Positions 1 to 11,663 are shown, counted from the stretch's first letter. The stretch is 64,000 nt of DNA from Mangifera indica (GCF_011075055.1 NC_058148.1:1817322-1881321), one strand, 5' to 3'. The notes: generated by a model from the letters alone, not told the origin. Numbers and translations are program-made.

Positions 1-1640
1 TTTGTTCCTTTGAAAGAGATAGATAGAATACAAGTGCCCAAAACTGGGGAAGAAATGACCTCTTAAAATAAGAAAAATATTGTCATTAATGCTACAGCTA
101 TGAATGTGTTATATTGTGTATTCATTGAATATAGCTTTAACAAGGTACAAACTTGTACCCTGGCTAAAGAAATTTAGGAATTATTGATAGTGCCAAATGA
201 GGGAACTTCATAAGTTAAAGAGACTAAAATTAGCATGTTCACACACTCATATAAGTCATTTAAAATGAATGAAGATGAGACTATTAGTGACATGTTTGAC
301 GGATTTATTACTATTGTGAATGAATTGAAAAATCTTGGTAAAGTTTATATTAACCAATAATATGTCAAGGAACTTTTTAGGTGTTTGCCTCCTTCTTGGG
401 ATCCCAAAGTGACGATAATCAAAGAAGCAAAAGATGTCAAGACTTTACCTTTTGAAGAACTTTTGGAGTCACTTCTCACTTACGAGCTTACTATGAAACA
501 ATGATAAACTGAAGAAATGGAAAATAAGAAAAAGAGCATCTCCTTCAAATCATCCATCAAAGAGAGTGAAAAGTTCCTAAAAGAAAAAAATGAGATGTCA
601 AATGATGAAGATGAAGACATTGCACTTTTGACTAGGAAGATTAGAAAGCTTCTAAGAAATAGAAAACTAAGAAGAAATGGAAATTTCACAAAAAGGGAGG
701 TTACTAAAGGTGAAAGAGGAGAAAGACAAAGGAAAGAACAAGTTATGTGCCATGAATGCAAGAAGTCAGGCCATATCAAATACGATTTAATAACAAGTTG
801 TGTGCTATGAATGCAAGAATCCGGGCCATATCAAATATGATTATCCTCTCCTCAAAATTGTTAGATTGAAAAAGAAGGCAATGAAGGCTATATGAAACGA
901 AAGTGAATCTGAAAAAGAGGATAATGAAGTAGCTAACATGTGTTTCATGGCAATTACGAATAATGAGGTAATTAACTTTAGATCATCTAACACTTTTGAT
1001 GATTTGGATAATATAGATGATAAGATAGATGAAAATCTCTCATATGAAGAGTTATATGATACACTTGAAAAGATGAATGAAAAACTTGTTCTTTGTATGT
1101 CTAAAAATGCAACTGTTAGAAAGAAAAATTTAAATTTGGAAAAAGAAAATAAGTCTTTAAAGAAAGAAAATGAATTTCTTGACCAAAAAATCTTTAGGCT
1201 TAAAGGAAAAGAAAATAAAGAAAACAAGTGTTCCATTTTTTAAAAAGAAAAAAAAAAGTTTGAAAATTATCTTTGCATAGCTAAAAAGGAAAAAGAAATT
1301 ATAGAAAGTAAAATTGAAGCTTTAAAAGGGGAACAAAGGATTTAAGTGAAATAGTTTTAAAATTCAAAAATGGAAAATAAAATGCTTGGTGTACAAAGAA
1401 AAGTTTTAAACAAAAGAGGAATTGGTTATAAACCTTTTATTAAAGCAAAATATTCAAAAAATTATTTTCTTAAAGCCTTAACTTCAAGTGAATCAAATAT
1501 AACTTGCAATTATTGTGGAAATAAAGGTTACATCTCATCATCTTGCCCAATTTAAAAAAAGCATCATATAGGCACTAAGAAAGAGTGGGTTTCTAAGGGA
1601 ACAAAAACTAACCATCAAGGACCGGCTACTTAAGACAAAT
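1..1640 (+). pseudogene. Decayed gag of copia element A
   Basis: Remnant of the capsid/nucleocapsid gene. It aligns with the element B gag at 14785-16539. Recognisable parts are the capsid helices (1-500), a charged stretch (520-720), a CCHC zinc knuckle (CHECKKSGHIKYD, about 748-786), a coiled-coil-like Lys/Glu-rich region (900-1340) and a second knuckle (CNYCGNKGYISSSCP, about 1505-1552, with the His changed to Tyr). Stops and frameshifts break it into short frames. The first knuckle is present twice in tandem (738-791 and 793-846, period 55 bp). This is not a multiple of three, so the duplication also shifts the frame. In both copies the last Cys of the knuckle is lost. Confidence 0.85.
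738..846 (+). repeat. 55-bp tandem duplication of the gag zinc-knuckle segment
   Basis: Two adjacent copies begin ACAAGTT at 738 and 793. Both encode the knuckle core (CHECKKSGHIKYD and CYECKNPGHIKYD). Element B has a single copy at the matching place, so the duplication belongs to this copy. The unit length is not divisible by three. Confidence 0.8.
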
Positions 1641-1689
1641 TCTTGAATATCTCATTATGTTTAGAAATGGAAAAACAAAAGAAGGAAAA

Positions 1690-4072
1690 GCAAATGGTTC
1701 CTCTATAGCGCTTACTCAAGATACATGACTAGAGATATTTCATAATTCTTGACAATAAGCAAAAAAGATAAAGGACATGTCACCTTTGAAGACAACACAA
1801 AGGGTAAAATTATTGGCATTGGAGACATTGGTAACAACTCTCACATTATTATTGAAAATGTTCTTTTGGTAGAAAGTCTTAAACATAATCTTCTTAGCAT
1901 TAGTCAACTATGTGATAAAGGATTTAGAGTTATTTTTTAGCCAAACAGTTGCATTATAGAAAATATGAATAATAGAAAACTAATTTGTGTAAGAAATAAA
2001 GATGGAAATGTTCACACTATAAATGTAGAAAATGCATCTCATGAAAATCTATGTTTCTTCACATTGCACGGAAATAGTTGGTTGTAGCACAAAAGATTAA
2101 GTCATGCTAGTATGGACTTGACTTAAAAATTTCCAAGAAAGAGTTTGTGCTTTATTTTGAACACACAAAAAAAAAAAAAAGAAAATTTGATTCAAAATTG
2201 GAGATTGGCATCTTTCTTGGATATTCATCATCTGGCAAAGCATAAAGGGTGTTTAACAAAAGGATACTAGTAGTCGAGGAATCCATGTATGTTATTTTTG
2301 ATGAATTTAATCCTTCAACTAGTGTGCAAGTTGATATTGATGATGATCAAGTTAAGAATTGATACCAAACAGAAACTCATGATTCACCAAATGATGTTAA
2401 GGATAAGACAAAACAAGAGCCAAAACACAAAGGAGATAAAGATCTCCCTAAGGCTTAGAGGTATGCAAATGCTCATCCTAAAAAATTGATTATTTATAAG
2501 AAAAATCAAACTGTTAAAACTAGATCATCATTCAATCTTTGTAATAATTTTGCATTTCTTTCTCAATTTGAACCAAAAACATTTCATGATGCATTAAATT
2601 ATAAGTTTTGGATTTTAGCCATGCAAGAGGAACTAAATCAATTTGAAAGAAATAATGTTTGGGAATTAGTCCCTCGTTCAGATCGCCAATCTATTATTAG
2701 CACAAAATGGGTTTTAAGAAACAAAATAGATGAATCTAGAGTTGTTATAAATAAAGCTAATTAGTGGCTCAAGGTTATAACCAAGAAGAGGGAATAGATT
2801 TTGAAGAAACTTTTGCATTGGTAGCTAGACTAGAATCCATTAGGATGCTTTTGACATTTGCATATTCTAAAAATTTTATTTTATATCAAATGGATGTTAA
2901 AAGTGTTTTCTTAAATGAATTTATTATGTTGGAAGTTTATGTTGAACAAGCTCTTGAGTTCGAAAGTTATGATTTTTCAAACCATGTTTTTAAACTTCAA
3001 AAAGCTCTTTATCGTTTAAAACAAACACCTCGAGCATGGTATAAACATTTGAGTAAATTCTTGCTTGAAAAAGGTTTTTGCATTAGAAAAGTAGATATTA
3101 CATTGTTTATCAAGTGTAAAGAAAATTATATACTTTTGGCATCTTTGGCTTTACTAATGTCTCTTTGTGTGAAGAATTTTCTAATCTCATGGGCAAAGAA
3201 TTTGAATGAGCATAATAAGAGAACTCAAGTATTTTCTCGGATTTAACATCAAGCAAAACAAAGAGGGCATCTTTATCAACCAATCTTCATACATCAAGGA
3301 CTTATTAAAGAAGTTTGGCATGGAAGGATTAAAAGCCTTAAGTATACCAATGAGTTCAACTATCAATCTCACCAAAGATAAAAGTGGGCCAAATATTGAT
3401 GTCAAAATGTATAGAGGTATGATTGGCTCTCTTTTTACATTTAACCACTAGTAGACCCTATATTATGTTTAGTGTATGCTTATGTGCTCGATTCCAATCA
3501 TATCCCAAGGAATCTCATTTAAAAGCCCTTAAAAGAATTTTCAAATATTTGCATGACACTAGATTTTTAGGCTTGTGGTATCCTAGAGAAATTTCTTTTG
3601 ACCTAGTGAGCTATTTGGATATCGACTTTGCTGAAAGCCAAGTCGATAAAAAAAGTACTAGTGGTATTTGCCATTTTTTAGGTCATGCATTAGTTTCATG
3701 GTTTTCAAGAAAACAAAACTTTGTAGCTTTATCGATTATGGAAGCGGAATATATTATTACCAATAATTGTTGTGCCCAAGCCTTGTAGATGCAACAAATT
3801 CTTAAGGATTATAGAGTTAGCCTATCTAAAACTTCAATCTTGTGTGACAACACCAGTGCTATTAACTTATCCAAGAATCTCATTCAACACTCTTGAGCCA
3901 AGCATATAAAGTTTCGATATCATTTTATTTGAGACTATGTTCAAAAGGGTAATATTTGTCTTGACTTTGTATCCACCGAAAATCAACTTGTGGATATTTT
4001 TACAAAATCTCTTAGGGAATAACGTTTTTGCAAAATTAAAGGTGAGCTTAGGATTATGGAATCACCACATTA
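1690..4072 (+). pseudogene. Decayed pol of copia element A (protease, RT, RNase H; integrase core deleted)
   Basis: Homologous to the element B pol (11664-14713, - strand). The protease active site, DSACSRHMTG in B, reads YSAYSRYMTR here, so the catalytic Asp is lost. The GAG-pre-integrase segment runs to about 2140. The sequence then jumps at a poly(A) stretch (2167-2180) to the region after integrase, so roughly 0.6 kb present in B, including the DDE core, is missing. The RT is recognisable (KWVLRNKIDES, QMDVKSVFLNEF, LYRLKQTPRAWY), but a small deletion near 3140 has removed the YVDD catalytic motif. RNase H follows ([23 protein letters not shown]) and the last pol codons end near 4072. Non-functional. 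Confidence 0.88.
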
Positions 4073-5131
4073 GCATTTACACTTACATATCATTGTGGTT
4101 GTGGTGATTTGGTTGAATTTAAAGTGTCAATATATGATTTATGCATAATTTTATGATTGGCCAATAATTGGTAGAAAATCTTCCTTGAATTGATGTTCAT
4201 TGATTGTTTATATATTTGATCACTTCGTCATCATATTTTGCATCAAATTACATTGTATTTAATATTTCTTGAATCAACGTTGCATAGTTAAATCATTTGA
4301 GCTCATTTATGTTCAAATTGAAACAAAAAAATGCATAAAACAAATTACCTAGATTTTGCAAAATTCAATTGCTGGAATGCAAAATTCGGCTGACCAAATT
4401 TTTAAGCAAAATTCTATCGATCGAATTCTGAAACTTTGGTTGACTAAATCTATTGATTTCTAGTGTATAAAGGTAGAAACATTCATTTTTTATAAACATC
4501 CTTCAGCCCTTTTTCTATTTTCTCTCCACCAACTACTTCCAATTCATGTCAATCCACTTCAAACTCAAAATTTTCACATCCAATCAACTCAATACTTAAT
4601 TTCTACTTGTTTTGCACAAAAACCCTTTTTCAAAAAACGTCACATTTTGCCTAAAATCATTCCAAACCTCATTAAACCCTAAACCTTTTAAATTTCATCA
4701 AAAATCTTCCTAGTCTCGTTGATCTTCCATCAAATTAACCACAAAATCCTCATTCCCAACATCATTCTTACAAGTCCCAACCAGCAATTTTTAAATTTTG
4801 GCCTCATATCAAAAACCCCCAAATTACATAACTCATTTTTGGTTTTGTTAGCAAAAATCCTCTTTACGGTCGACTGTTTTGACTTTCGATTATACCACTA
4901 TCATTTTGTTATCATTTTCAACTGAGGTGTGCACTTAGTTTTCGAATTCATATTTATTTAAGAGAAATTACAATTCTACCCTTGTACGTACATTTGACAT
5001 TGCTTTGATTTCATCACATTTTGCCTGGTATTTACTCTCTTGTTCTCTATTTTATCTTTTAAAAATTTTCAATTTATAATTTGTTAGCTTAAGTTGTTAG
5101 ATTCAGTCGTATATCATTATATTTAGCAATT
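4073..5131 (+). other. Spacer of element A between pol and the env-like ORF
   Basis: Non-coding. It can be aligned by eye with the start of the element B 3' region (11663 downward on the - strand), beginning with a shared 'tcattgtggttgtggtg' stretch. It contains degraded forms of the family's palindromic motif (about 4383-4450). No ORF of note. Confidence 0.65.
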
Positions 5132-6414
5132 ATGGTTAATACTCGTTGCAGTAGTTCTAGGCGTGCCCTTAGGTCGTTTAGAAATGTCAATAGCAGTTCT
5201 TTAACTTCTATCGATTAAGCCGAGCCTTTAAAAGCTCCCTTTGATTAGAGTCACTTTTGTTCCGCCTGAGCCACTATGACTTATGCGAAGCACTATAATC
5301 ATCATGCTTTGTGTAAAACCCATCAAGTTGATTTTAATTTATTAACGCAATTCAACCTTATGATTCTCTTTGATAGATTCAGATGGACTTGTTATGTCAC
5401 CTTAGGTGGTTATGTTTATCCTACTCTTGTTTGTGAATTTTATGTGAACATAGAGTTTGATTGGCTTTATAACAAAGCCACTTTTTTTGTCCGAGGCTAT
5501 GATATTCATTTCTCTTTTACTAGCCTTTGTGTCACCTTGGGTCTTCCTATTGTTCGTAGTCCTTCTTTTCTCCTTTGTGGATAGAATTTTACCGAACCAT
5601 TATATCTTGATGCCATTCAAGCTATGACGGCCAATCTTGACCATGATGTCATTATTCGTCTACTACATACGCATCTCATTCTATCTACTTGTCTCCTTCA
5701 TAATATTATTGATTATACTCTTGTGCCAAAATCAAGTCATTTTAATGAAGTCAACATGGTTGACTACTATTTCCTCTCACATCTTATCCAAGGGTCTCCT
5801 ATAGACCTTTGTAATGTCATTTTTTATTTGATCGTATTTATTCTCTCTCATCACACCCATCTTTTACCTTATATACCTATCATCACATTGATTCTTTCGG
5901 AGGTAGGAGTTTCTTTCCTTGAGGAGTTGAATATTGAGCCAACTGTTAATCCATATATTGCTTCCAACCTCCGTGGTATAGGTTTCAGTTAGCAAAATGA
6001 TATATGACCCCATATTTCTAAAATGGTACCTAGTAGATGTGAGACTATTGATGATTTGGCCTCTGATGTTGATCTTGATGATAAGCCTCGAGCTCCTAAT
6101 GCTCATGCTAATGATGTTGATGCTAATATTGATGACGATGATGTTGAGGCCGATGAAGATCTAGATTCATTCAAGTTAGAGGCTCATGCTTCTAACAGAG
6201 ATCTAAGATGGCTACTAGAGCGAGTTCCTCTACTAAACCGACCACTGCCTTAACCGCTAATCTTATCTTTATTTTATTTGCTGAGCTTACTGATCTTCGT
6301 GTTGAGGTTTGCATTAATTTTGTTGTTATTCATGGTAATACTGCTAATCTTTGAGTTGAGGTCATAGGTGGCATAAATGAGCTTTTTCATTGTTTTCCTC
6401 CACCACCTTCTTAG
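5132..6414 (+). pseudogene. Env-like / putative plant transposon protein-domain ORF, broken
   Basis: An extra ORF downstream of pol, in the position of the env-like ORF of SIRE-type elements. The likely start is ATG 5132 (MVNTRCSSSRRALRSF). The frame can be followed through stops at about 5217, 5247, 5268 and 5582, then ATMTYAKHYNHHALC and the segment DYTLVPKSSHFNEVNMVDYY / LSHLIQGSPIDLCNVIF / LLPYIPIITLILSEVGVSF. That pattern (LVPKSS.HFNEV, L..LIQG, LPY...IT.I....GV) resembles the putative plant transposon protein domain often called Transposase_32. An acidic Asp-rich tail follows (6060-6170). After a frameshift near 6250, a Pro-rich end (FPPPPS) stops at 6412-6414. The function of this family is unknown; a real envelope role is unproven. 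Element B lacks the ORF entirely. Confidence 0.65.
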
Positions 6415-7031
6415 TTTATCTCTGTTTTTCATTATATCTTTGTTGTGTATAGAGTTTTCCTCATACCTTGATGGTGTATCTTGTTAGTACTCTTATTTTT
6501 CTGATCATGCTTATTTAGACATTGTATTCATGGATTGTGCCTTAATGCTTATTTTTGGTCATTTTGGTGATCATTTCTATATATTGTTCATGCATATTAG
6601 TCTTCTTTTGTCTCATTGACTGCATCATTCTTTTTTATAACAATAAAGGGGGAGAAAAGTTTAACTGACATAAAGAATACTTTGATATGGCTATGAAGGA
6701 TTATGGATATATTTGACTATGATTATAGATGCGATATTTGATTAATATTGCGGATATTTTGATAAGGATATATTTTATTATGATTACAGATGAGATATTT
6801 GATTAATGTTGTGCATATTTTGATGAGATTAATGTTGGATATATGATATTGATATGAATTGTATTATTATTTGCATATATGCAATGGAGGAAACTTGATT
6901 TTTTTAAGATGAACTCTTGCAAAATTTTCTTAAAATAAGTGTTTCCTAACTTCAAGGAAATACATTTATTGATATATTTTATAAAATTCCTTGAAGTGTA
7001 TATGTGTTTGTCATAAAAAAAAAAGGAAAAT
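6415..7031 (+). other. 3' untranslated region of element A with repeats and a PPT-like tract
   Basis: Non-coding. It has a polypurine tract AAAGGGGGAGAAAAG near 6646-6660 and short degenerate tandem repeats of a 'gatatttgattaatgttg' unit at about 6730-6860. Similar repeats and several C-rich/T-rich PPT-like tracts occur in the equivalent part of element B. SIRE-type elements are known for multiple PPT-like tracts. Confidence 0.6.
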
Positions 7032-8431
7032 TATTGACTCAAAGAATCATTATGCTCTTATTTTGATAATAATAAACTAATATGTCTCTAAGCTTATTGA
7101 CTAATGACTTTACTTAAGTGTGAGTTTAGATTGCAAGAATTCATAAAATGCATTTGAAGGAATTTCAAGATGGAAATGAAAGACAAGACTCAAGTGAAGA
7201 ATTCTTGAAAATTTGAAGAAAAATTCAAGTTTATGTAGATTTGTTTGTAATTTTGAAGCATTTTTTTTATTAGAATATTTATTTACATGTGAAAGTTCAC
7301 TCAAAAACTTATTTTCATATCTTTCACATTTTGGGTTAAAATATTGTTTTTCAAACTTACTAGTTTAAGCCAAATTACAAATTACAAACTTACTATCTTT
7401 CACATTTTGGGTCAAAATAGGTTAAATTGTTACTTTTCAAAGGTTTAAGGGGCAAATTACAAAATTTTAAAATTTTGGAAGGTAAAATGTAATAAAATTT
7501 GATTGACCAAATTTGACTAGCTGAATTCCTTGATGGTAGCTTTTTAATTATCCAGAATCCATACATTTTGGCTTTTAGAAATTTGATTGATCGAATTTAT
7601 TCCAGTCAATCGAATTTCACTTTAAATTTTCTAACAGCTAATGCCATGTAGACATCACAGAAGTGCTACATCATATCTGATTAATTGAAGTACATCTGAT
7701 TGATCGAATTGTGCATTTTCTGGAAAATTAAAGTGACTAGTTTTTGTTCGCAACGATAACTTTTCTCAATTTTCTCTATATAAAACATAATCAAATTCAC
7801 TTGGGACAAACTTTTGCTACTAACTTTCATATATTTAGGAGCAAATCAATTTTGAACTATTCACTCACAAATTTTTTTTTTTATTCAAAACTCTTGCTTA
7901 CATACTTTTTGATTTCATTTGCATTGGGTTGGAATAAGCTTAAATTTTCATATACACTCTTTGAGAGAGATTATATTTCGAATTCATACAAAAATTTGCA
8001 CTATAAATGAGTGAGGCTCATTCATGAAAAGATTAGAAAATTTTCAGTGAAAGAAATTGAGTTCTAGTACTTGTAAAGGTTAATAGCACCTTGGAAGCTA
8101 TTTTTGTTGTGAAAAAAAGCTTGGTTGGGATTTTTTCAACCAACGATTAGTGGAATACTCTAAGGGAGATAACTTGGATGAGTGGATGTAGGCCGGGTTG
8201 TGTCAAACCACTATATATCACGTGTTTGATCTTTTTATCCTTCAACCTTATATTTTGTGTTATGTGTATTTTGATTGTGTTGATTATTCAAAATATCTCT
8301 TGTTATTCTCAAAAATTGCATTGAAATAGTCAACATTCATTAAATTAAATAAATTTGTTTAATTATTGATCTAGTAAAGATTGTTTTAGATTGTCTAATT
8401 CATCCTTCTTTTTAGGTCATTCGATCCTTTA
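7032..8431 (+). repeat. 3' LTR of copia element A
   Basis: Reverse-complement homologue of the element B LTRs. It begins TATTGACTCAAAGAATCATT, a decayed TGTTGACTTGAGGAGTCATT, and ends with TTTAGGTCATTCGATCC (8411-8427) plus four bases. The terminal TG and CA both read TA here. Divergence from B is clearly greater than between the two B LTRs, so this copy is older. The end at 8431 is set by where the interrupted RNase H frame resumes. Confidence 0.85.
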
Positions 8432-8456
8432 TCGACCACAGAGTCTAAGTACATTG
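8432..8456 (+). pseudogene. RNase H sliver of an older copia element, isolated between two insertions
   Basis: These 25 bases read S-T-T-E-S-K-Y-I and continue directly, in frame, with A-L-S-E-T-T-N-K-V at 18020 once element B and its duplicated CATTG are removed. They match the copia RNase H motif [13 protein letters not shown]. The rest of this host element upstream of A lies outside the window. Confidence 0.85.
8452..8456. repeat. Target-site duplication of element B, left copy (CATTG)
   Basis: CATTG abuts the left LTR and is repeated exactly at 18015-18019 after the right LTR. Five bases is the usual copia length. Confidence 0.95.
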
Positions 8457-9916
8457 TGTAGGATCGAATGGCCTAAGAGGGGGTGAATTAGGCAATTTAA
8501 AACAATCTTTACCTAATTAGAGAATTAAAACAATTTATTCAAATCAATTAATATTGTCTATTCTTAATCTAATTTGTGAGAATAACTAACAATATTTCAA
8601 ATAACCAACACAATCAAAATAACATAACATAAAGTATGAGTTTAAGGGAAGAGAAAATCAAACACGCGATGTATAGTGGTTCGGCTAAACCGGGCCTACG
8701 TCCACTCCTCTAAGCTTTCTCCCTTGGAGTATTCCACTAATTCTTGGTTGACTAAACCTCAACCAAGCTTTTCTTCACAACCAAAATAGCTTCCAAGGTG
8801 CTATTAACCTTTACAAATGTTAAAGCTCAATTTCTCTCACTAGAAATTTGCTAATCTCTCCAAGAGTGAACCTCACTCTTTTATAGCACGAATTTTAATA
8901 TGAAATTGAAATATAACCTCTCTCAACAGTGTATATGAAAGTTAAAGCTTAGTACAACCCAATGCAAATGAAATTACAAAGTGTATGAGCAAGGGTTTTG
9001 ATTAGAGAGAAGAGTTTGCAAGTCAATAGCTCAAAACAAATTTGCTCTCAAATATATGAAAATTTTTGGTGGCAAAAGTTCTTTTTGAACGAAATTGATT
9101 GGGTTTATATAGGGGAAAATAAGGAAAGTTACCGTTGTGCACAAAGATAGCCGTTTTAATTTTCCAGAAAACGCACAATTCGGTCGACCAGATGGAATTC
9201 GGTCGATCGGATGGAATTCGGTCAACCGGATGGAATTCGGTCAACCGGATGTGACGTGGCACTTCCGTGGAGCTTACATGGCACTAGCCGTTGGAAAAAT
9301 TCAAACCAAAATTCGGTCGACCGAATTTTTGAAGCCAAAATACATGGCTTCTGGATAATTCGGAAGCTGATTCGGTCGGTGAAATTCGGTCGACCAAATT
9401 TTATTATATTTTACCTCCTGGATTTTCAAAAACTGTAAGTTGACCCCTAAAACTTTGAAAAGTGATAATTTAACCCATTTTTGAAAATTCTTTCAAAACC
9501 AACTTTAAGATATGAAAATCTAGTTCACAAAACTTCATCATTTTAAAAGAATTAATAAACTTTGGTGAAAGAATTGGCTTAAACCAATAAGTTTGAAAAA
9601 CGACATTTTAACCCAAAATGTGAAAGATATGAAAATGAGTTTTTAAGTGAGCTATCCCATGCAAATAAATATTCTAATCAAAACGAATGCTCTAAATTAC
9701 AAATATATCTATCTAACACTTGAGTTTTTCTTCAAATCTTCAATAATTCTTCAATTGACTCTTCTCTTTCATTTCCATCTTGAAACTCCTTCAAGTGCAT
9801 TTAATAAATCCTTGCAATCTAAGCTCACACTCAAGTAAAATCATTAGTCAATATGTTTAGGGACATATTAGTTTGTTATCATCAAAATAAGAGCATAATG
9901 ACTCCTCAAGTCAACA
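8457..9916 (-). repeat. 3' LTR of element B
   Basis: Runs from TGTAGGATCGAATGGCC to CTCAAGTCAACA in plus orientation and matches 16592-18014 nearly throughout. It contains four tandem 19-bp units at 9181-9256 where the other LTR has two, and several copies of the AATTCGGTCGACCGAATT palindrome or its variants. Confidence 0.95.
9181..9256. repeat. 19-bp tandem repeat, 4 units, in the element B LTR
   Basis: Unit CGGTCAACCGGATGGAATT with small variants (CGGTCGACCAGATGGAATT, CGGTCGATCGGATGGAATT). The right LTR has only two units (about 17317-17353), so copy number changed after insertion or during replication. Confidence 0.9.
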
Positions 9917-9930
9917 ATCTCCCCCTTTTT
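9917..9930 (-). promoter_or_regulatory. Polypurine tract of element B
   Basis: On the minus strand AAAAAGGGGGAGAT lies directly before the 3' LTR start TGTTGACTTGAGG. It is the expected primer for plus-strand DNA synthesis. Confidence 0.9.
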
Positions 9931-11663
9931 GATGATGACAAACACATATGCACTTCAAGGAATTTAGTAAAATATATCAATGAATGTATTTCCTTGAAGT
10001 TAAGAAACACTTGATTTTTAAAAAAATTTTGCAAGAGTTCGCCTTAAAAAATCAAGTTTCCTCCCCCTGAATATATGCAAATAATAATATGTTCAACATT
10101 AATCTCATCAATCACATATATCCTCATCAAAATATCCACAACATATATTTTTATCAAAACATCCACAATATCCACAATATCAAAGAAACATATATTTTTA
10201 TCAACATTAATCTCATCAATCACATATATCCTCATCAAAATATCCACAACACATATTTTTATCAAAACATCCACAATATCCACAATATCAAAGAAATGAA
10301 AGTATCAATCATCAATTAAACTTTTCTCCCCCTTTGTCATTATAAAAAAGAATAAGGGAATGGATAAAATAACATAATCAAGGAGACAAAAGAATGTGAA
10401 GGCAAATGACCACCAAAATGGGCCAAAAATAATCATCAAGACATAGTGCATGAATATAATGTCTAAATAAGTATGAGCATCAAAATAAGAGCATTAACAA
10501 TTCAAACAAGATAAAACATCAAAACATGTGGAAAATCCATAGACATTAAATATCACATCCATAATTATAATCAAATGTATCCGTAATCAAATATAGAATA
10601 TAACATGTATAACTTCCCCCCCTTATCATTATAAAAAGGAAATTAAGCAAGATATATATCCACAAGGCAAAGAAAGACTAAAATACCTTAACACATACAT
10701 AGAAGATATGATTATCAAGGTTAAACCAATAAAAAAAATCCAAACAATCATAATCATCCAAGTAAGAGTACTAATGCTTAGACAATGTAAAGTGTAAGTT
10801 CATGTATATCACATAAACTAACAAGTGCTTAACTATGCACAAACTAATCACATAAGTATCAACTTAAATAAAATGAAGCACAAGAGTAAGTTTTCAAATG
10901 GAAAATAGAGAAGAAGTATAAATGTCATATTGAGTGCAATAAAATGAGATGAAATGCACCATGGCTTCAAATGTATGTACAAGGGCAAAATTGTAAATGA
11001 AGATTCATACATTTGAAATTTGAATACACACCTAAGGTAAAAATGGTGAGAGAAATCCAATGGTATAGTTAAAATCCAAAAAGAATAACCAAAAAAAAAA
11101 AGTATTTAATACAAAAACCGAATTTTGGATGAATTGGAGCAAAATTCAAATTTTTAGGGTCTAAAATCTTCAGAGATTTTATTAAAAATTTAGGTGAACT
11201 ATGATGTTTTTGAAAGATAATTTTGTTTAGAAAGTGTAGAAAAAATGTTGGGAACCAATTTTAAGAAAAAAAATTGAAGAAACATGATGAAAAAAGATGG
11301 AGAAACATTTTGCCCTTATACATTGCAGAATCACTGTAGCAAACGGTCGACCGAATTTTCTAATTCGTCAGCCGAATTCTGTAAAATTCTGGTGTATATT
11401 TTATGCACTTTGTTGTCCCATATTGAGTATAAACAACCCAAAATGATCCAACTATGCAATTTTGACTCAATAACATAAAATACAACGAAATTTGATGCTA
11501 AATATGAGGAAAAATTAAATCAAACACATCAAAAATCAATACAAGAATAATTGGTACAAGGAAACTATCAAATATGGTCAAACATGAAATGATACACAAG
11601 GCATATTTGACACTTTCGATTCAACCAAAACACCACAACCACAATGATATTTAAGTGCAAATG
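9931..11663 (-). other. 3' non-coding region of element B (no env-like ORF)
   Basis: About 1.7 kb between the pol stop and PPT with no ORF of note on either strand. It aligns in part with the same zone of element A, but the 1.3-kb env-like ORF is absent. It includes extra C5-6 tracts (about 10069, 10330, 10615; PPT-like on the minus strand), a 108-bp tandem duplication (10093-10300) and one palindromic CGGTCGACCG site near 11345. Confidence 0.75.
10093..10300. repeat. 108-bp tandem duplication in the element B 3' region
   Basis: TCAACATTAATCTCATCAAT starts at 10093 and again at 10201. Both units continue nearly identically to the AATATCAAAGAAA end. The open frames here on both strands are products of this simple A/T/C-rich repeat, not genes. 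Confidence 0.9.

Larger units (their letters stand above)
1..8431 (+). mobile_element. Copia element A (SIRE/Maximus-like), old, 5' end outside the window
   Basis: A Ty1/copia retrotransposon in the order gag, protease, (integrase deleted), reverse transcriptase, RNase H, extra ORF, 3' LTR. It is the decayed relative of element B at 8457-18014: its gag and pol match B's opposite-strand proteins almost codon for codon. The 5' LTR and start of gag lie left of the window. The 3' LTR ends near 8431, where the RNase H reading frame of another copia element resumes, so A was itself inserted into that element. It carries many stop codons and several deletions and cannot be autonomous. The family call rests on the gag type, the two CCHC knuckles, the large size and the extra 3' ORF. 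The lineage name is inference. Confidence 0.88.

Noticed and set aside
5132..6414. The extra ORF of element A as a true envelope gene
   Set aside because: I see no signal peptide or fusion-type membrane segment. The visible pattern fits the plant transposon protein domain of unknown function better.
9023..9438. ORFs inside the element B LTRs (also 17167-17456)
   Set aside because: They read the 19-bp repeat (RPDGIRS..., EFGQPD...) in several frames and are present only as part of the LTR.
10044..10319. Three overlapping ORFs on both strands rich in Ile, Asn and His or Val and Asp
   Set aside because: Products of the 108-bp tandem duplication in element B; open on both strands because the repeat lacks stop triplets.
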